DNA of 54,652 nt from Plantago elongata (GCA_036897095.1 JAYMSP010000385.1:1-54652); one strand, 5' to 3'. Positions 33,921 through 47,048 are shown, counted from the first letter of the stretch. The notes: generated from the letters alone by a model not told the origin. A program made the numbers and translations.

Positions 33921-36900
33921 TCATTTTGATGTGTTTACGCAGTTCATTTCTTCTTTAATCAACTCCACAGCTTTCGACACACCATCCTGAGAAATAAAAA
34001 TGAGGCCTTCTGTGATCTATTTACTGCCCCAATAAGTATATGCGGATAAAATCATGCTTAACTTGTATTCATGGTTAAATGAATATTGCATCTAATATAA
34101 AGACTGTCTATCACTACTTGCACCTTATTGACAAGCAGTCCTTGTCCAACTTCTACCACCAGGCACTAGTGGAAGCAATCATTTTTTTTGCAAGTGAGAT
34201 CCAAGATACTAGATTACTCATACAGAAGTGCGTCAAGTAGCTTTAGGACTAGGTGGGTTGTTCAGAATATTTTACTTCTCTTGGATACTATGCTAAAAGT
34301 TTGATTTGGAATTTCTGGAAAAGGAGAAAATATGTTTAAAGTGCAAATCTAGAAATGAAGGTGGCTAAAGAAAGATGCTTAGGACGTTTTAGTCAAAACC
34401 ACAAAACCGTTTCTAAAATGGAAAAGATCATGTTTCCAATTTTAAGCATCATATGTTTCCCAATTCCCAATACTAAGAAAAAAATATAATCATTCCTCCC
34501 GAAAATACACCAGTAGGGTAAGTAATGAGCATTACCTCAGTGGATAGTCTTTTAGCAATCTTTGATGCTTGTGATCTGACTTCTTGAGATAATGCATAAG
34601 TTATTGCATCAGCAAGTGCAAGAGCAGCTTCTTTTATGGAGAGGGCATCATCCTTATCAGGGAGTAAGCACGTATTACTTAGTGGCTCCGGGCCAACACC
34701 GAGCCAAAACATCCTTTCAGCCCAATAAAATTGGTCCAGGATAAATGGACAGATTATCTGCAGAGACGTATGGAATTAGTAAGAAGTAAGAAAACACAAC
34801 TCAAAGCCCTGAGTTGTTGCCTGATTTCTCAGGAACTCGTAAATTCGAGAAAATATCAAACCCAGCCTCTGGCCAATAGGTGGGTATTTGGTATATTGTC
34901 AGGCTAGTAAGACTCCAAAATATGTCCCAGAAGCAGGGGAGTGCTGAAATTAGCAACGAGTGCTTCATTTTTTCCAAAATCCACAATACTTATTCTTGTT
35001 TTCTTCCTAAGGTAAATAAAACATCCAATGCTGCTAGTAGTTTTTTGTCTTCCAATTGCTATTATTATGGAATCATATCAGAAGTCCATAAAATAATCAT
35101 CTTAGAAAACCTCCAAGCATAAATCTCCACAATGATATCAAAAGACAGAGAGGGTATGTGCAGCCAACCGCTACCTTTAACCTTGTTTGGGGGGGGGGGG
35201 GGCTTCTCAAGGAATTTGGCTTTGGCAATAACTTGAGGAAACCATGAACACCACACTCAACTACAAAAACAAACCTGCGGAATTCCAGCATATAGAGCTG
35301 CAGCAGTCGATCCACTGTAATATCCCACAATTACAAACATGAACAAAAGGTTGTTGTGTACAAACTTTATGCAGATAATCAGTGTCAATGGAATGAGGTT
35401 AGCCAGGAAAAGTACCTTCCACCGTGATGAATGGCAGCAGTACATTTTGGAAACAGCCAACTGTATGGTATATCACTGTACGTGTGGAGAATAAAGAATA
35501 GATAATTCAGTCAGACAAATTCTCAAATCTCAACACCCAAGCCAAGAAGGCAAGAACATTATAATCATAATACTAATAAAGAACAAGGTACAAGGGGAAG
35601 ATTAATAACATTAGGTCACCAGAATCATATAATCCAGCAATTTTCTCATATATTACGTGATTATTGACCTCAAACTCTACAGAGTATTTTGAAAAAATAA
35701 AAAATAAAGAATAAAATTAAAAAAGCCCTTCAAATGCCATATTAAACTCACAATAACTGAGATTATTTTTTTGTCATGCTGAAGAGAGAAACCATTATAT
35801 AGGGTGCTGCACTATATACATTTTTTACACTTCTCATAAGCACTTACCCAGAAAAGCAAAATACTCGGTCACCGAAAAGGATGTCCTGTTGTTCACTGCG
35901 CATTTGTTTACGTGTCGTAGGTGATGTCTGCGACAGTTTTTTAATTGCAGCATCTAAAGGCTCATAACCAGCCGTGAGTAATAGAAATCTATGAGTTGTG
36001 AACTCCGAAACTTTTCCAAGAACATGAAGGAATGAGTAGGGCTTGTTCAAATAACCCATGCTGCAGAATGAACCCACAATGAATTAAATCAAGGAAAGCA
36101 GATAAGGACTTCTGAAAGTTTAGAGAAACAAACATATGTGATTGATTTCAACTAATAGATTACCCCTATAGAGTGTTTATCTGGGTACTCTCAAGAAATT
36201 ATCTCAGGACCAGCAATTCCATTAATCTTAGATAATCATACCTCACCAAAATATCTTGTATTTATCTTAGAAGTAGTTTAGTTCAATGCTTCCGTGGGTA
36301 AATTACTTGGTCTTGTTAATACATTGGCAGGCCTGTGAAGTTGAGCGATAAGATGCACGTGTTTTAACTATTTTTAGTTCACAGTCCCAGTGAATCCAGT
36401 AGAGATATGTCATTCTTTTCAGGAAGACATATTTGGACAAGCCATGAAGGTGGGGACAGGAGAAAAGGCCAGGGGCAAACCAATTAAGTCAAACAAAGTA
36501 AGCGTTGAATCTAAAAGGCCAACAGAAAAATCAAGAGATTTAACAGAGGACTTGCCTACCAATAGAACTCAAACTTATGAAAAGAGGCCTCTCCTCTGAA
36601 GATTCTAGGAAAATCTTCAACTCGGCATGTTCTGAACACATCTCAGTTTCAACACTTAATGATGAAATGTCTGCACATCTATTGCAAGAGAATTGCCATT
36701 CAGCCGGGAGAAACCAAAATCCAGAAGTGCGTACTTTTGATGGCCAGTAGCCTATCACGAGAAGACCAAGTCAAATTAAGTGAAAATGAAAGCATGAGAT
36801 TAATAATTATCTAAGAATGTAAGACATATTAGCCAAATGAAAAATAAGTTGTCTACAAATTATTTTTTCAGGTCAGGAGCACATCTCACATATATCTAGG

Positions 36901-39900
36901 CTTTTACTACTTATTACGCAGGACTTTATTAAGTTACTTTTGACATGCATATACATCACATGGATTCAGCTAGAAGAAAATTTATGAATATTTATCAAGA
37001 ACTCTGCCATTATTCTGTTTTTAGCAGTTATGGAACGCATGACTAATAAGTAATAACAAATTTTTATTGAACAGAATCGTGAATAAACAGTTAATGATAA
37101 AGATGAACAATGTTCACATATGAGGGGGTGGAGGGGCAATGAAATATCGCACAGGTTCAAGAGTTACTGGTGTTTTTCTTTTGCAAAAAGAAATACAGAC
37201 ATGTACGGAGTACAGACCCACAAGATAAATAATTCTCAAATGTAAGAGATGTATCTTAATTTCATGCATAAAAAATTACCAGGGCATTCAACAATTTCTT
37301 CACTAAACCCATACCTGTCAACTCCAGAGTAAAGAATGAAAAGAAAAGATTTAGAAGAGAGGAGTTAAAATCTAATAACTGTTTAATTGTATGTGCTGAT
37401 AATAAACGTGAAACCCAAGACCAGAAGAATCATTCAGATGTGCATGTTAGTAGCTTAAGCATGAACCAACAAGTTACTGCTCTGTGACTTGTAGCCTTAT
37501 AGGTTACTATCCACTCATTATTATATTGAAATATAGAATTTAATCAGATCATATTTTCTCTGACAAATGTACTTACAATAGCAAGGGTGACGAAGGTCTA
37601 TCATGAAGCGCTGGAAGGTCAGTTACTGGATCCTGGATTTAGTTTAGAACAGCGTATAAGACAAACACGGACAACACCAGTAGCACTCAAAAAAATTATC
37701 TCAGTATTGAGCATAGAAAATTGTAACAACTTCAATTGACTATCATAACAACCATAAACGGCCAGAAGCTAAGCTGCAAGTCAAGGCTTCTCCAAATTCC
37801 CCAGTCTTCAGAGAAAAGTGGCCACAGCCAGTGGATAACATCTTCCCAACCAATCTACAACATAAAGCAAAAGTAAATAATTAAGAAAAAGGGGTGGGGG
37901 ATGGTTGTATTATCTGGTGATAATATTAACCGCTAAAACAATGCCTCGTTAGTCCATACTATCTCATTGAAGATGGAAAGAGACTATACTAATCTCTTAA
38001 GCCAAAATTAACACCAGATGTGTGGAAAAAGATAAAAGAATTTGTAAAACATGTGTTACATACCTTATCAGTAGGAGCCTCTCGAAGATACCGGTATAAA
38101 ATTGGAAGTTCTTTCTTAAATTGGCATTCAAAAGAGGAGGGGGCACTGAATTGTATGAAAAAGAAAATGTCAGTAAGAATTCTAACTCCTAGGAACGAAG
38201 CTAAGTTTCTAATTCGGTTGGATATGTCGCAAATCCTTGACCTGTAAGGGTAGTGAACTAGTGATAGCTTAGAGAAACTACAGTTCAAAGAGACAAGATG
38301 AAGCTCTTTTATAAAATTTAAGGAGATACCTATATGGAACAACATAAGGAGCAGTTACAACACAATGGACACGAAAAAGTTCTGCAAGGCTCCAACCTTC
38401 CTGAAAATAAATAAACTCAACTTAATATAATTTAATAATGTGAGGAGAAAAACTTTCTAGTTCATCTAAAGTTCAAGAGGTTCTTTGAAAACATGGCAGT
38501 TAAAAGAGTAGAAATCCTAATATTGATTTGCAAGTCTGGCCGGTTGCCGTTTTGGACCAATAAGGCTGATATCAAGTCTCCTTTTATGTTTGAAAACCGC
38601 ACAAAGGAACATCCAAGTCAAATACTTATTGTTTAGGGCCTTATAAATACTCGACTAATGTGACTCAGCATAATGGTTATTAATCATTATCCCAATTGAG
38701 ATCTCAACAATTTCCACTAGTGGTCTGTAAAGACCAACAGAATCTAGGGAACATGTAATATGTAGACATTATGGAGAAGAAGTTACCAGTGCGAAGAAAT
38801 TTATAATAATAAGATCACCATCAACAACCAAGCGTGCGCCAAATATCCTTTCAACAATTGAAACACATTCCTGCCTATGTATCCTGGTTATTTCTTTCTT
38901 CTGCAGGGGAAAGGAACCTTCTGCAGTCCCTAAAGCAAAAAAGTACAAATAAATGTAGTTTCAAGAGAAAAACTGCAGGCAAATTCCAGAATAAATTTCA
39001 GAACTGACCATTAATGCAAAACACTTCACCAGAAGCCAATCAAACCGCTAGTGTTCAAAATCATTGGATTTTACAGTGTAATTTTATTCAAATATAGATT
39101 AAGCACCAAGCAAGCATGTGATACATAAAAGGACAGAACAAAGGTACGGTCAGTTCAAGACAGGAAGTAGCAAACCAACTTAGTACCCATTAAGACCGGC
39201 GTAAAGGATAGATATCGAACCTGCAGAATCGATGTATTGATGAGAAGACAAAACAGGTGGCGATGAAACTGGATAACACGAGACTCCTTTCGCTCTCAAA
39301 CAATCAGTTAGGTTCTGCAAGCCATAGTAGTCTCACTGTCATAATAATGAAACGGTTTTTTCATATGATCTAAGCAAAGTTAGAAGAAGAATTCAAAATG
39401 AAAATTAATTTACAACTTCCAATTGAATTGCAATAGGGATGTAAAGAATAGAAACAATAGGCTATGCTATTCCATTCACTATGTAAATATCCTTCAACCA
39501 AAACCATACAGCATATAGAAGTGTGACTGGAGGTCTTGAAAATTGAAATTCCTTTATTAAAATATAGACCTAATTGTCACTGGTTTGAGGAACATCTTAT
39601 TCTCACACTGGATTCCTTTTCTCCATTAGTAAACCAATTCTACAAGTCTTCACTTGAAAAAATATAAACTAGGACCACGGGTTCAGAATCATATGTACAC
39701 ATATAACGAGAAGATCGCTGAAGAATTCCAAATGAATCTAATCAACATTCAGATTCAGTATCGGTCACCTCGACTAAATGCCAATCTCCATAGTACTGGT
39801 ACACTCAGTTTCCCCAACCTAATAGTTTGAACATGCTTCGTAATCATCTACAAGTTCACTAATCACTAACTCTTCCATCTATTCATCTAGGATTAAAAAT

Positions 39901-40218
39901 TAAACACAAGTAGGAGCTGAGTTGTATCAAACGTTTTCAATTAGAGTAAAAGAGAAATCAAATAACCTGGTGAGAAGAATGAGTAACAAAAACAACTTCA
40001 TACTGCGGCTGATCGGACGCAAAGGCTGAAGCTATGGCCTAATGGAGGAACGGACAGACAAATAAATCTCATTGTTAAATGAATATCTCACTGTGAACTG
40101 AAACATACTATTGATAATAAATTAACCATGTAAAGAGATGAAAGAAAGTTACTGCGATCGGGTAAACGTCTCCCTTGGTACCAAACGCCATGAAAACGGC
40201 TGTAGGTCGCGTCGTCAT
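33921..40218 (-). CDS. UDP-glycosyltransferase, sterol-glucosyltransferase-like (GT1/GT28 fold), 15 exons
   Basis: Exons on the minus strand: 40218-40153, 40038-39967, 39314-39221, 38929-38787, 38400-38330, 38145-38064, 37854-37753, 37632-37577, 37314-37280, 36751-36556, 36060-35848, 35475-35416, 35314-35275, 34757-34536, 33986-33921. All phases agree; 505 residues. The N-terminus AVFMAFGTKGDVYPIAAIAS is the acceptor-side start of sterol-glucosyltransferase-type enzymes. PLFISLSSIGSMG opens the C-terminal Rossmann domain, and CTAAIHHGGSGSTAAALYAG plus ILDQFYWAERM is the UDP-sugar binding region. No PH/GRAM domain precedes it, so it is the short plant form. It likely glycosylates sterols or another lipid at membranes (inference). 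Intron 10 uses a GC donor (AG|GCAAGT at 36555). Intron 13 contains a 14-G run. Confidence 0.9.
35189..35202 (+). repeat. 14-bp G homopolymer in a UGT intron
   Basis: Fourteen consecutive G on the plus strand inside intron 13 of the UGT gene. Striking in an AT-rich background; may be real or a sequencing artefact. Confidence 0.7.
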
Positions 40219-40875
40219 AAATTGCGCCGCCGTCGATTCCTGGCGGTACCGATTTTGCCGCTGATTTCGCCGCGGGTAAATTCCACCCGTTTGGCTCTTA
40301 AATTTGATTTTTCGTGCCCTAAAGTTTGAACGCGTACCGTTTGACACGAATTATGCTTTTGATTTTTGAATTTATACTAAGATTTCTTTTAATATGTTAA
40401 ATTGGATGTGTTGCCATGTGTACTTTAGATCTTACGGTGGAACATCCATCTAATATATCTATCTATTTATGTATTATTATTTAATAGAATTTGATGGTCT
40501 ATTTTACACCATAATCATTTTAAGGGTACCAAACATTATAGAATTAGCACATTTTTTATTTTATTTTAAACTTCCTTATTTATATTTACGTACTCATTCA
40601 GTACTTTGCTCTTAATTTTTTGATTAATAAGCGTGTACATGTTTTTGGTAATCAATGTGTAGAGTTAAGTATAATTAAATAAAAATCATGTTATTACATG
40701 TGCATTAATTTATAGTTTGGCCACGTAAAGAAGTTGGGATATTGCAATTCGTGATGAGCTTCTAATGGTTTTGGACATTAGTTGTGTCATTTCAGTTTCT
40801 ATGTATTTTCTTTTAATTAAAAAAGTTAAATATGGTAATAAAATTGTTTCCAATCCGTCAGATTTAATTCTGCAT

Positions 40876-40932
40876 CAGTGGCAAAGCAACTAAGGGTTGC
40901 ATCCGCGCTAGACACATTTGTGGATTTTAAAA

Positions 40933-40972
<40 letters not shown>

Positions 40973-41350
40973 TAAATTATAATTTTTAACCATTAACATG
41001 GTCTATTTTTCTGTTTAAATTTAAATAAAATAAAAACATACAAGTTCATTTAAATGGTTATAGTTATTAAATTTATAGAAAATGATGATATTTAAAGATT
41101 TTTTGTCTAACTTTTTTGGAACGGAGACTTTTTGTATAATGATTAATAGATTTTTTAGTATAAATTAGTTAAAACCCTTTATTTGTGGTTTTAGAATGTA
41201 AATTTCCATAACACATACAAGTAAAGAATGGTGTTTTTCATAAGTGTAACATTTTTTACATTTTAATTTGAAGTTTAAAATAATTATTTATCATATTTAA
41301 ATTAATTATAATTAAGCACGGGATGATAACAAAATTCTGGCTCGCCCCTG
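40876..41350. mobile_element. Non-autonomous hAT-type element (475 bp)
   Basis: An exact 8-bp direct duplication TTCTGCAT flanks the element (40868-40875 and 41351-41358). The ends are CAGTGGCAAAGCAA and, in reverse complement, CAGGGGCGAGCCAG, imperfect terminal inverted repeats of the CAGNGGC hAT type. The interior is non-coding and includes a long TA microsatellite. The 8-bp duplication and end sequence together fit hAT well. Confidence 0.85.
40938..40970. repeat. (TA)n microsatellite within the hAT element
   Basis: Uninterrupted TA dinucleotide tract of about 33 bp close to the left end of the hAT element. Confidence 0.9.
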
Positions 41351-43498
41351 TTCTGCATTTATGACAACAAATTCATCAAGTATCTAGCTTTTATTACGTA
41401 CATAGTACTACGTTTATTCATCTTTAAAAATTAGTTACTCCAAATTAACATGTATATGGTGTATCTCCTCTCTATTCTGATCAACATACGTCGACACAAC
41501 ACAAGGTAACTTATATTAGTTTATTGACTTTATTCTCTATCGGGTGTCGTGTATTGATAAATTTTCGTATAGTTTTTGTGATTCGGAGTAAGAATTCGGT
41601 TATTGAATCTAGTATTAATTCAACATGTATGTTATTTGCAGTTTACTTGCACGTACGTCTGATTCTACCGCAAATTTAATCAGACCGTAAATTCAATAAG
41701 TATGGAAATTTAATCTTTCACGTATTTAAGAACGACAGTTTCAATCGTATTCCACGGTATAATTTGTTTGTTGCTAGATATGCAAATTCATTTTCACAAC
41801 ATCCTATTTAAATTCATACCACATTTTATTGTGAGTCTTATGAAGTTATGTATTCCATTCTCTTAATGTACAGTTAACAAAATGAGTCCTAAATCTAATC
41901 ATAATCAGAACTATACCATTACTGATAATCAGAATTATACCATTACTCATATGAGACATAGAATACAAACTATGTACCTACATAATTTATTATCTTAAAA
42001 CAATATATTAATTCAACTGATTTTTTCAATCTTTTTGACCTTGGTTCCGTAGGAATTTTATATTCTTAAACTTTTCTATAATAATATTAGTTTTCAATTT
42101 TTGTCCCACCCACCACAAACGTGCACCGATATTCTTGGTCTTAAGATATGCAGAGACGAGTTCATTAAAGCAATAGTAATGGATAAAATCAAAGGTCCAA
42201 GAGGTTCCGACTTGAGATGGGACGGGCTTGGTCAGTGAAGTGGTGGTTTTATTCATGAATTATCCTTAGCTTGGAGATCTTTTGTGAGGTATGTTAATTT
42301 TATATTGATGTTGAAAATAATATATTTAATGGTATTGGATATGAACATGACGTAGTGAAACAAATCAATATTGAGTTAACCTCACATTTTCAATCTGTAA
42401 TTAATAACATTTCTTTTCCGAAGAGGGACATAATCAAATAGGCCATTTTTTGTTCTCTCTGACTCTATTTTGTACACTTATTGCATATATTATAATTCAT
42501 GTGTGCAAAACTGTATAAAAAATTAATTGTGAAATTATGTTGCTTCCACATGAAAGTAGAATTTATAAACCAACAACTAAGGATTATGATTCTAGAGATG
42601 TTTTCTCAAGATTTATAAGTTTATGTTCGATTTATATTTTTCTTTTTTTCATAGTCATCAAGGCTAACTTGATCGTGCATATGTTATGGATGATTCATCT
42701 TAAATGCATGACTCCAAATGAAGTTTTGGTCACGACATATTGCACAAGCCGACCCTCTCTGTGTCAATTATTTTATTTTTTGACGCGTCTCAAATAGTTT
42801 ATTTTCTAAAATGATTATATATGTGACACAAGTGAGATAGAGTTATGCAGTCATTTATATATTACTTCTCCTACCTTCATTGTTGGAGTTGTATAAAAAC
42901 TATAACGTGATTGTCGGGCTTAAGGTTGCAATATGTAGTAGTTGAAAATTCATCGTTGATGGTAATATATCGGTCGGTTTTCAATTTCAATGTCAAGAAT
43001 GCTTTAGAAAATTATTTGAAATTATTAACGTGTCATATGTTAGGGATATCAGAAAAGTGTTGTTAATTATTAATGTTACTTCAAAATGTGGAATGATCAA
43101 TTAAGATTATACGGAGTTGAATCTCCGTTACGAAAACGAATTCCTTGTTGTCTCCGACAAGATTTAATTGAATGATCATTGTCATTTTCATGTAATCTAA
43201 ATCCCGATTGGTGAAGAAGAGGTGAGAAGAATTGATCAAATTCTCGACATTCATTATCAAGACTGAATTGAATGGTGATACCATTGCACCTCTATATTAG
43301 TTTTAAGAGATGAAGAATCTTTGATGATCACAACATTTGATGGGTTTTTGGTACGTGTTCGGTTGATAAGAAACGTGTAGAATGATATTATTCCATACCT
43401 ATCCTCTTAATATTGAGATAGATGCATTGCATTACTTTTACTGTTTTACCTGAAGTTTTCTTATCCATGTACATTTTCCGTTATCTAAATTACTCTTT

Positions 43499-43612
43499 GT
43501 AGCCGATTGATAAGCTGAGACACCCCGTACCCAAGAGATTAAATGTTTAATTCTCCAAAATGAATAATTTTACTCTTTGCATAGAGAATGATGAGATTAG
43601 AGTCTAGCGATG
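43499..43612 (+). mobile_element. Second copy of the tRNA-derived SINE
   Basis: It aligns with the reverse complement of 26838-26727 over its whole length: GTAGCCGATTGATAAGC (box A region), GCTGAGACACCCCGTA, then TTTAATTCTCC in place of box B GGTTCGATTCTCC, then TAATTTTACTCTTTGCATAGAG and TCTAGCG. Box B has lost its CG dinucleotide by transitions, consistent with methylation-driven decay of an older copy. Confidence 0.65.
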
Positions 43613-43854
43613 TATTAATGATTAATTTGTTCATATCCAATTTTATTTTGTAATTGTAATATTAATTATATCTACAATAAAATAAAATTATAATAGCATA
43701 ATCATATGTATCCAATTTTGGAATGAGAGGAAAACCTGTATAAAAACTATCCATTTACATTATTAAAGCTACGGCTTGGGGGCCTGGATATACTTTCTAG
43801 GTGTGTAAACTCTATTCGGTCTTCTCTCTACTTTTTTGTATTCATAGGAGATAA

Positions 43855-44590
43855 GACCATCTATTAGTTGCAACTCACTCAGTCTCAAAATTTCTGCCAC
43901 GTCAGCATTCTACTCACTGCAACTCACTTACTCTGCACAATTCACTACTCCAACAGTGAGGCACAAAATCTATTTTATCTTCACATTTATTTCAAAATTA
44001 ATTATTCATTTTCTTTTATTTTCTCATTTCCTTCAAATGTTATTCTGAATTTATTGTAAATGTTGTTAATTAATTGTGACAATTTAGTTCTGATTAAAAA
44101 ATAAATTATACAAAACCACACTAATATTTTTTTAATATACTTGAAAATAAAACATACATTACTTTTAAAAATACAATAGGATTGAGAATTACAACACTTA
44201 GAAAATAAAAAATTACAATACTTCAAATTAAAAATAAAAATAATTGAAATTGAGAACTACAACAATGGAAGTACTACATTCAAATCTTAATTATATTTTA
44301 TATTGTTAAGAATATAATTATCATACTTATAGTAATGTGATAATTAAAAAACAATAAAAATAAATGAAAATAAGTAACGAAATATAAGAAAAACAAGCAC
44401 AAGTAAAAAGAGAAGTGATCATCAACAACAAACAAACCAATTAAATGGGCAGCCATTAAAAGAAAAGAATAAACACAAAAAAAAACTAACACACTCGCCC
44501 AGCGTTGCAACCATGCAACTCATGTTGGGCTGTTTGACATGAGTCCCAGCAGCGTTGCAACTCAATCTTGCAATGTTGTTGAAGAAGGTC
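43855..44590. mobile_element. PIF/Harbinger-like MITE (736 bp)
   Basis: The flanking direct TAA at 43852-43854 and 44591-44593 is the 3-bp duplication expected of PIF/Harbinger. The ends are GACCATCTATTAGTTGCAAC and, in reverse complement, GACCTTCTTCAACAACATTG, imperfect inverted repeats of the GACCNTCT type. Both subterminal regions carry repeated GTTGCAACTC motifs, and the left has the GCCACGTCAGC often seen in this class. The interior is AT-rich and non-coding. Confidence 0.62.
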
Positions 44591-44645
44591 TAATAGGCTT
44601 AAGGGGATAATGTATTTTGTTGATCTCCATGACGGGCTTTTTTTT

Positions 44646-44660
44646 GGGGGTGGGGGGGGG
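44646..44660 (+). repeat. G-rich homopolymer run (G5-T-G9)
   Basis: Five G, one T, then nine G on the plus strand, preceded by a T tract. Confidence 0.8.
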
Positions 44661-45254
44661 ACTCTCTTCTATGTTCTCTCTACATTCTTCGTCCATAAAG
44701 GCTCCGGAGGGGAAGGGGGAGTTGTGGAAAAAAATAACCCTAGCATGTGAAATTATATTTATCAAATAATATTTTTTACTTTGGTGGGGTGACAGATGCC
44801 CCAACAAGGTTGTTGGGAACCGAAAGGGTTGGAAAAACAGACGTAACATGTGGAATTATGTGTGGTGGGTTGGCCGCATACCATCGTGGGTGCAAGCCTA
44901 TTGATTGTGTTGTATCTTTTATATTTTATTTTGATTCAGTTCAGGGGTCAATTTCTTTTTAAAAAGATGAACTGTTACTAATTTACATGTCGGGTACGAC
45001 AAGATCCGATCAAAATATATATTATCAACCCATCGGGTCTCGAACGGGATAAGACTGGATTCTTCCTCTTTATAATCATGTTCGTCATCACGGGTTGTAT
45101 TTTTACATTTTCTATATATAGTTAGCATAAATAAAGACTGAATGATATTGGAGAAGAACAACTATCGACCGACACCATGACCAACATTGTTTATATGGAT
45201 TTTGACTAACTTATTTTCTCAACTCCTCTTTCTATTATTATTAAAGTAATCTAT

Positions 45255-45283
45255 ACCGTTGCATCACCACGGGTTAGTACTAG
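45255..45283 (+). mobile_element. Helitron-like 3' terminus
   Basis: ACCGTTGCATCACCACGGGT forms an imperfect hairpin, followed five bases later by CTAG then T. Plant Helitrons end with a GC-rich hairpin of the ACCCGTGCATCGCACGGGT type and CTAG before a T. No 5' TC end was located, so only the terminus is claimed. Confidence 0.45.
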
Positions 45284-45569
45284 TATGAACTTTAAACTGT
45301 GAAATCGCATTACATATCAGACTCCGTGCGTTCAAATTTGTTTTGAAGTTTTAAATAAATGTCCAAGTGCATCTTATACATGGTATAAATCTAACCAAGA
45401 TATATTATGAAGGCCACGAGATATGACCTCGTGTGATTATTTGATGTGGGATCTACTTATCATGTACGACATTAGCATGTGGTAATATTATTTGATGAAT
45501 ATATATGATGAAGGAAATGGAAGTTTGGTGACATTGTCTACGATGTTGGTTAAAAAAAAAATGGAAGGT

Positions 45570-45586
45570 GGGGGGGGGGGGGGGGG
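45570..45586 (+). repeat. 17-bp G homopolymer
   Basis: Seventeen consecutive G on the plus strand in AT-rich intergenic DNA, shortly after a run of ten A. Confidence 0.85.
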
Positions 45587-46185
45587 TAATTTATATAATT
45601 TTGATAATGTGATTCACGAAACTTTTTAAAATTATGCTCAAAATATTTCTAGTCAAGATTATGTGAAGATGATATATATGACACTACAATTTAAATTATT
45701 TTGTTTGTTTTTTTTGGTAAATAAAGACATATGTAAAGCTTAAAAGCTAAGATTCAAGTCCAAAATTGATATTATATACGTGGGTGGTTCAGACCAAGAT
45801 CTACCATCCCCATTGAAATAATAGCCTAACGAGGCTATATAATCACCACACAAGTTTGCCTTTCTATCTATTTTCCCAAATTCAATCTCACATGACATCT
45901 TTATAAGTTTCTTGCAACGATCGACCACCCCTCTTGTTTCATCTGGAGTTAACTTAAACTAAACTCATGAATAAATGGTGCACGTGTCAAGCAAAAACAT
46001 TGTAGTTGAATAGGTAATTGGTATTTATTATTATTTTTCACACTACATGCATCGATTTCTGAAAAGATTCACCAAACTGGCTAGCTTTATCCTTATTTTA
46101 AGTTCGGTGATTTTTATCTCATTCATTAAAAACAATTTATTCGTGATGCTTGAAAACGTGACACACCATATATCCCTCGTTGCTT

Positions 46186-46311
46186 CCAATGCATTCCACA
46201 CCACTCTTGACATTTTTTACATCAAAATTATATAACTCATCAATAAATCCAATGCATTCCACACCACTCTTGCCATTTTTTTCATCAAAATTATATAACT
46301 CATCAATAAAT
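46186..46311. repeat. 63-bp tandem duplication
   Basis: Two adjacent copies starting CCAATGCATTCCACACCACT, nearly identical (GACATTTTTTACATC versus GCCATTTTTTTCATC). The high identity suggests a recent duplication. Confidence 0.9.
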
Positions 46312-46567
46312 AATGGAGCTTATAATTTCTTATCGGAAAAAAATTATCGATAAGATCTATGAGAAGAAGCTAGCGGGTAAATTTTGTCAATACAAATGAA
46401 ATAACTTTTATTAATTATAATAACCCAAAACAAGATGTGAAAATTTGGTAATTACACAAATTATATAAATGTGATTTATTAATTGCATCCTACTTTTGAA
46501 TATTGTCCTTTTCCACCTGAAGGATTTTAAGAATGGTATTACAGTTATCAACACACAAGCTAAGTAG

Positions 46568-46575
46568 TATATAAG
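46568..46575 (+). promoter_or_regulatory. Probable TATA box of the unrecognised gene
   Basis: TATATAAG lies 120 bp upstream of the ATG at 46695, leaving room for a leader of about 90 bp. Confidence 0.45.
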
Positions 46576-46694
46576 ATGTGAGGTATATTTTATGTACTCC
46601 TTATTTTTTTCAATAAAAAACTAGACTTACTTTCAGATCATTATTGATTTTCAAACTTTGATCTCCAACTCATTCGAATGCAAACGAAGAAGAA

Positions 46695-47005
46695 ATGAGT
46701 GGGCATATGTGTGCTTGTTTCAAGGGTGAATTTGCAAGTGAGTTTTCTATAATAACAAAATTATTCATTTCGAAAAAAGATTTCTTTGCCTTTTAATATG
46801 GTTCCTATATATTTTTCCTCGTGATATTCTACATGTGCTTCGGATGAATAGTATGGAAATAATGTGTTATTACCCTATGTTGAGCAAGATTCGAAATGTG
46901 ATTCGTTTGTATATGTGTTCCATATATTGATTAATTAAAATTTTAGTTTGTTTTTGTTGAATGTGCCTTTTTCATTCACTATATAGGAATCAAAAACAAA
47001 ACAAA

Positions 47006-47048
<43 letters not shown>

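Larger units (their letters stand above)
40219..46694. other. Gene-free, transposon-rich region
   Basis: About 6.5 kb of AT-rich sequence without a supported gene. It contains a hAT-like element (40876-41350), a SINE copy (43499-43612), a PIF/Harbinger-like MITE (43855-44590), a Helitron-like 3' terminus (about 45255-45283), two G homopolymers (44646-44660 and 45570-45586) and a 63-bp tandem duplication (46186-46311). Small ORFs such as the one at 42026-42256 carry no recognised domain. Confidence 0.55.

Noticed and set aside
40153..40347. N-terminal extension of the UGT beyond ATG 40218
   Set aside because: The open frame continues upstream but begins with GTG, not ATG; the family-type N-terminus is already present from 40218.
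42026..42256. 76-codon minus-strand ORF in gene-free DNA
   Set aside because: Short, no domain, no splice partners and no promoter signal; frequency expected for AT-rich DNA of this length.
42537..42797. 86-codon plus-strand ORF
   Set aside because: Hydrophobic, AT-driven composition with no recognisable motif or splice context.
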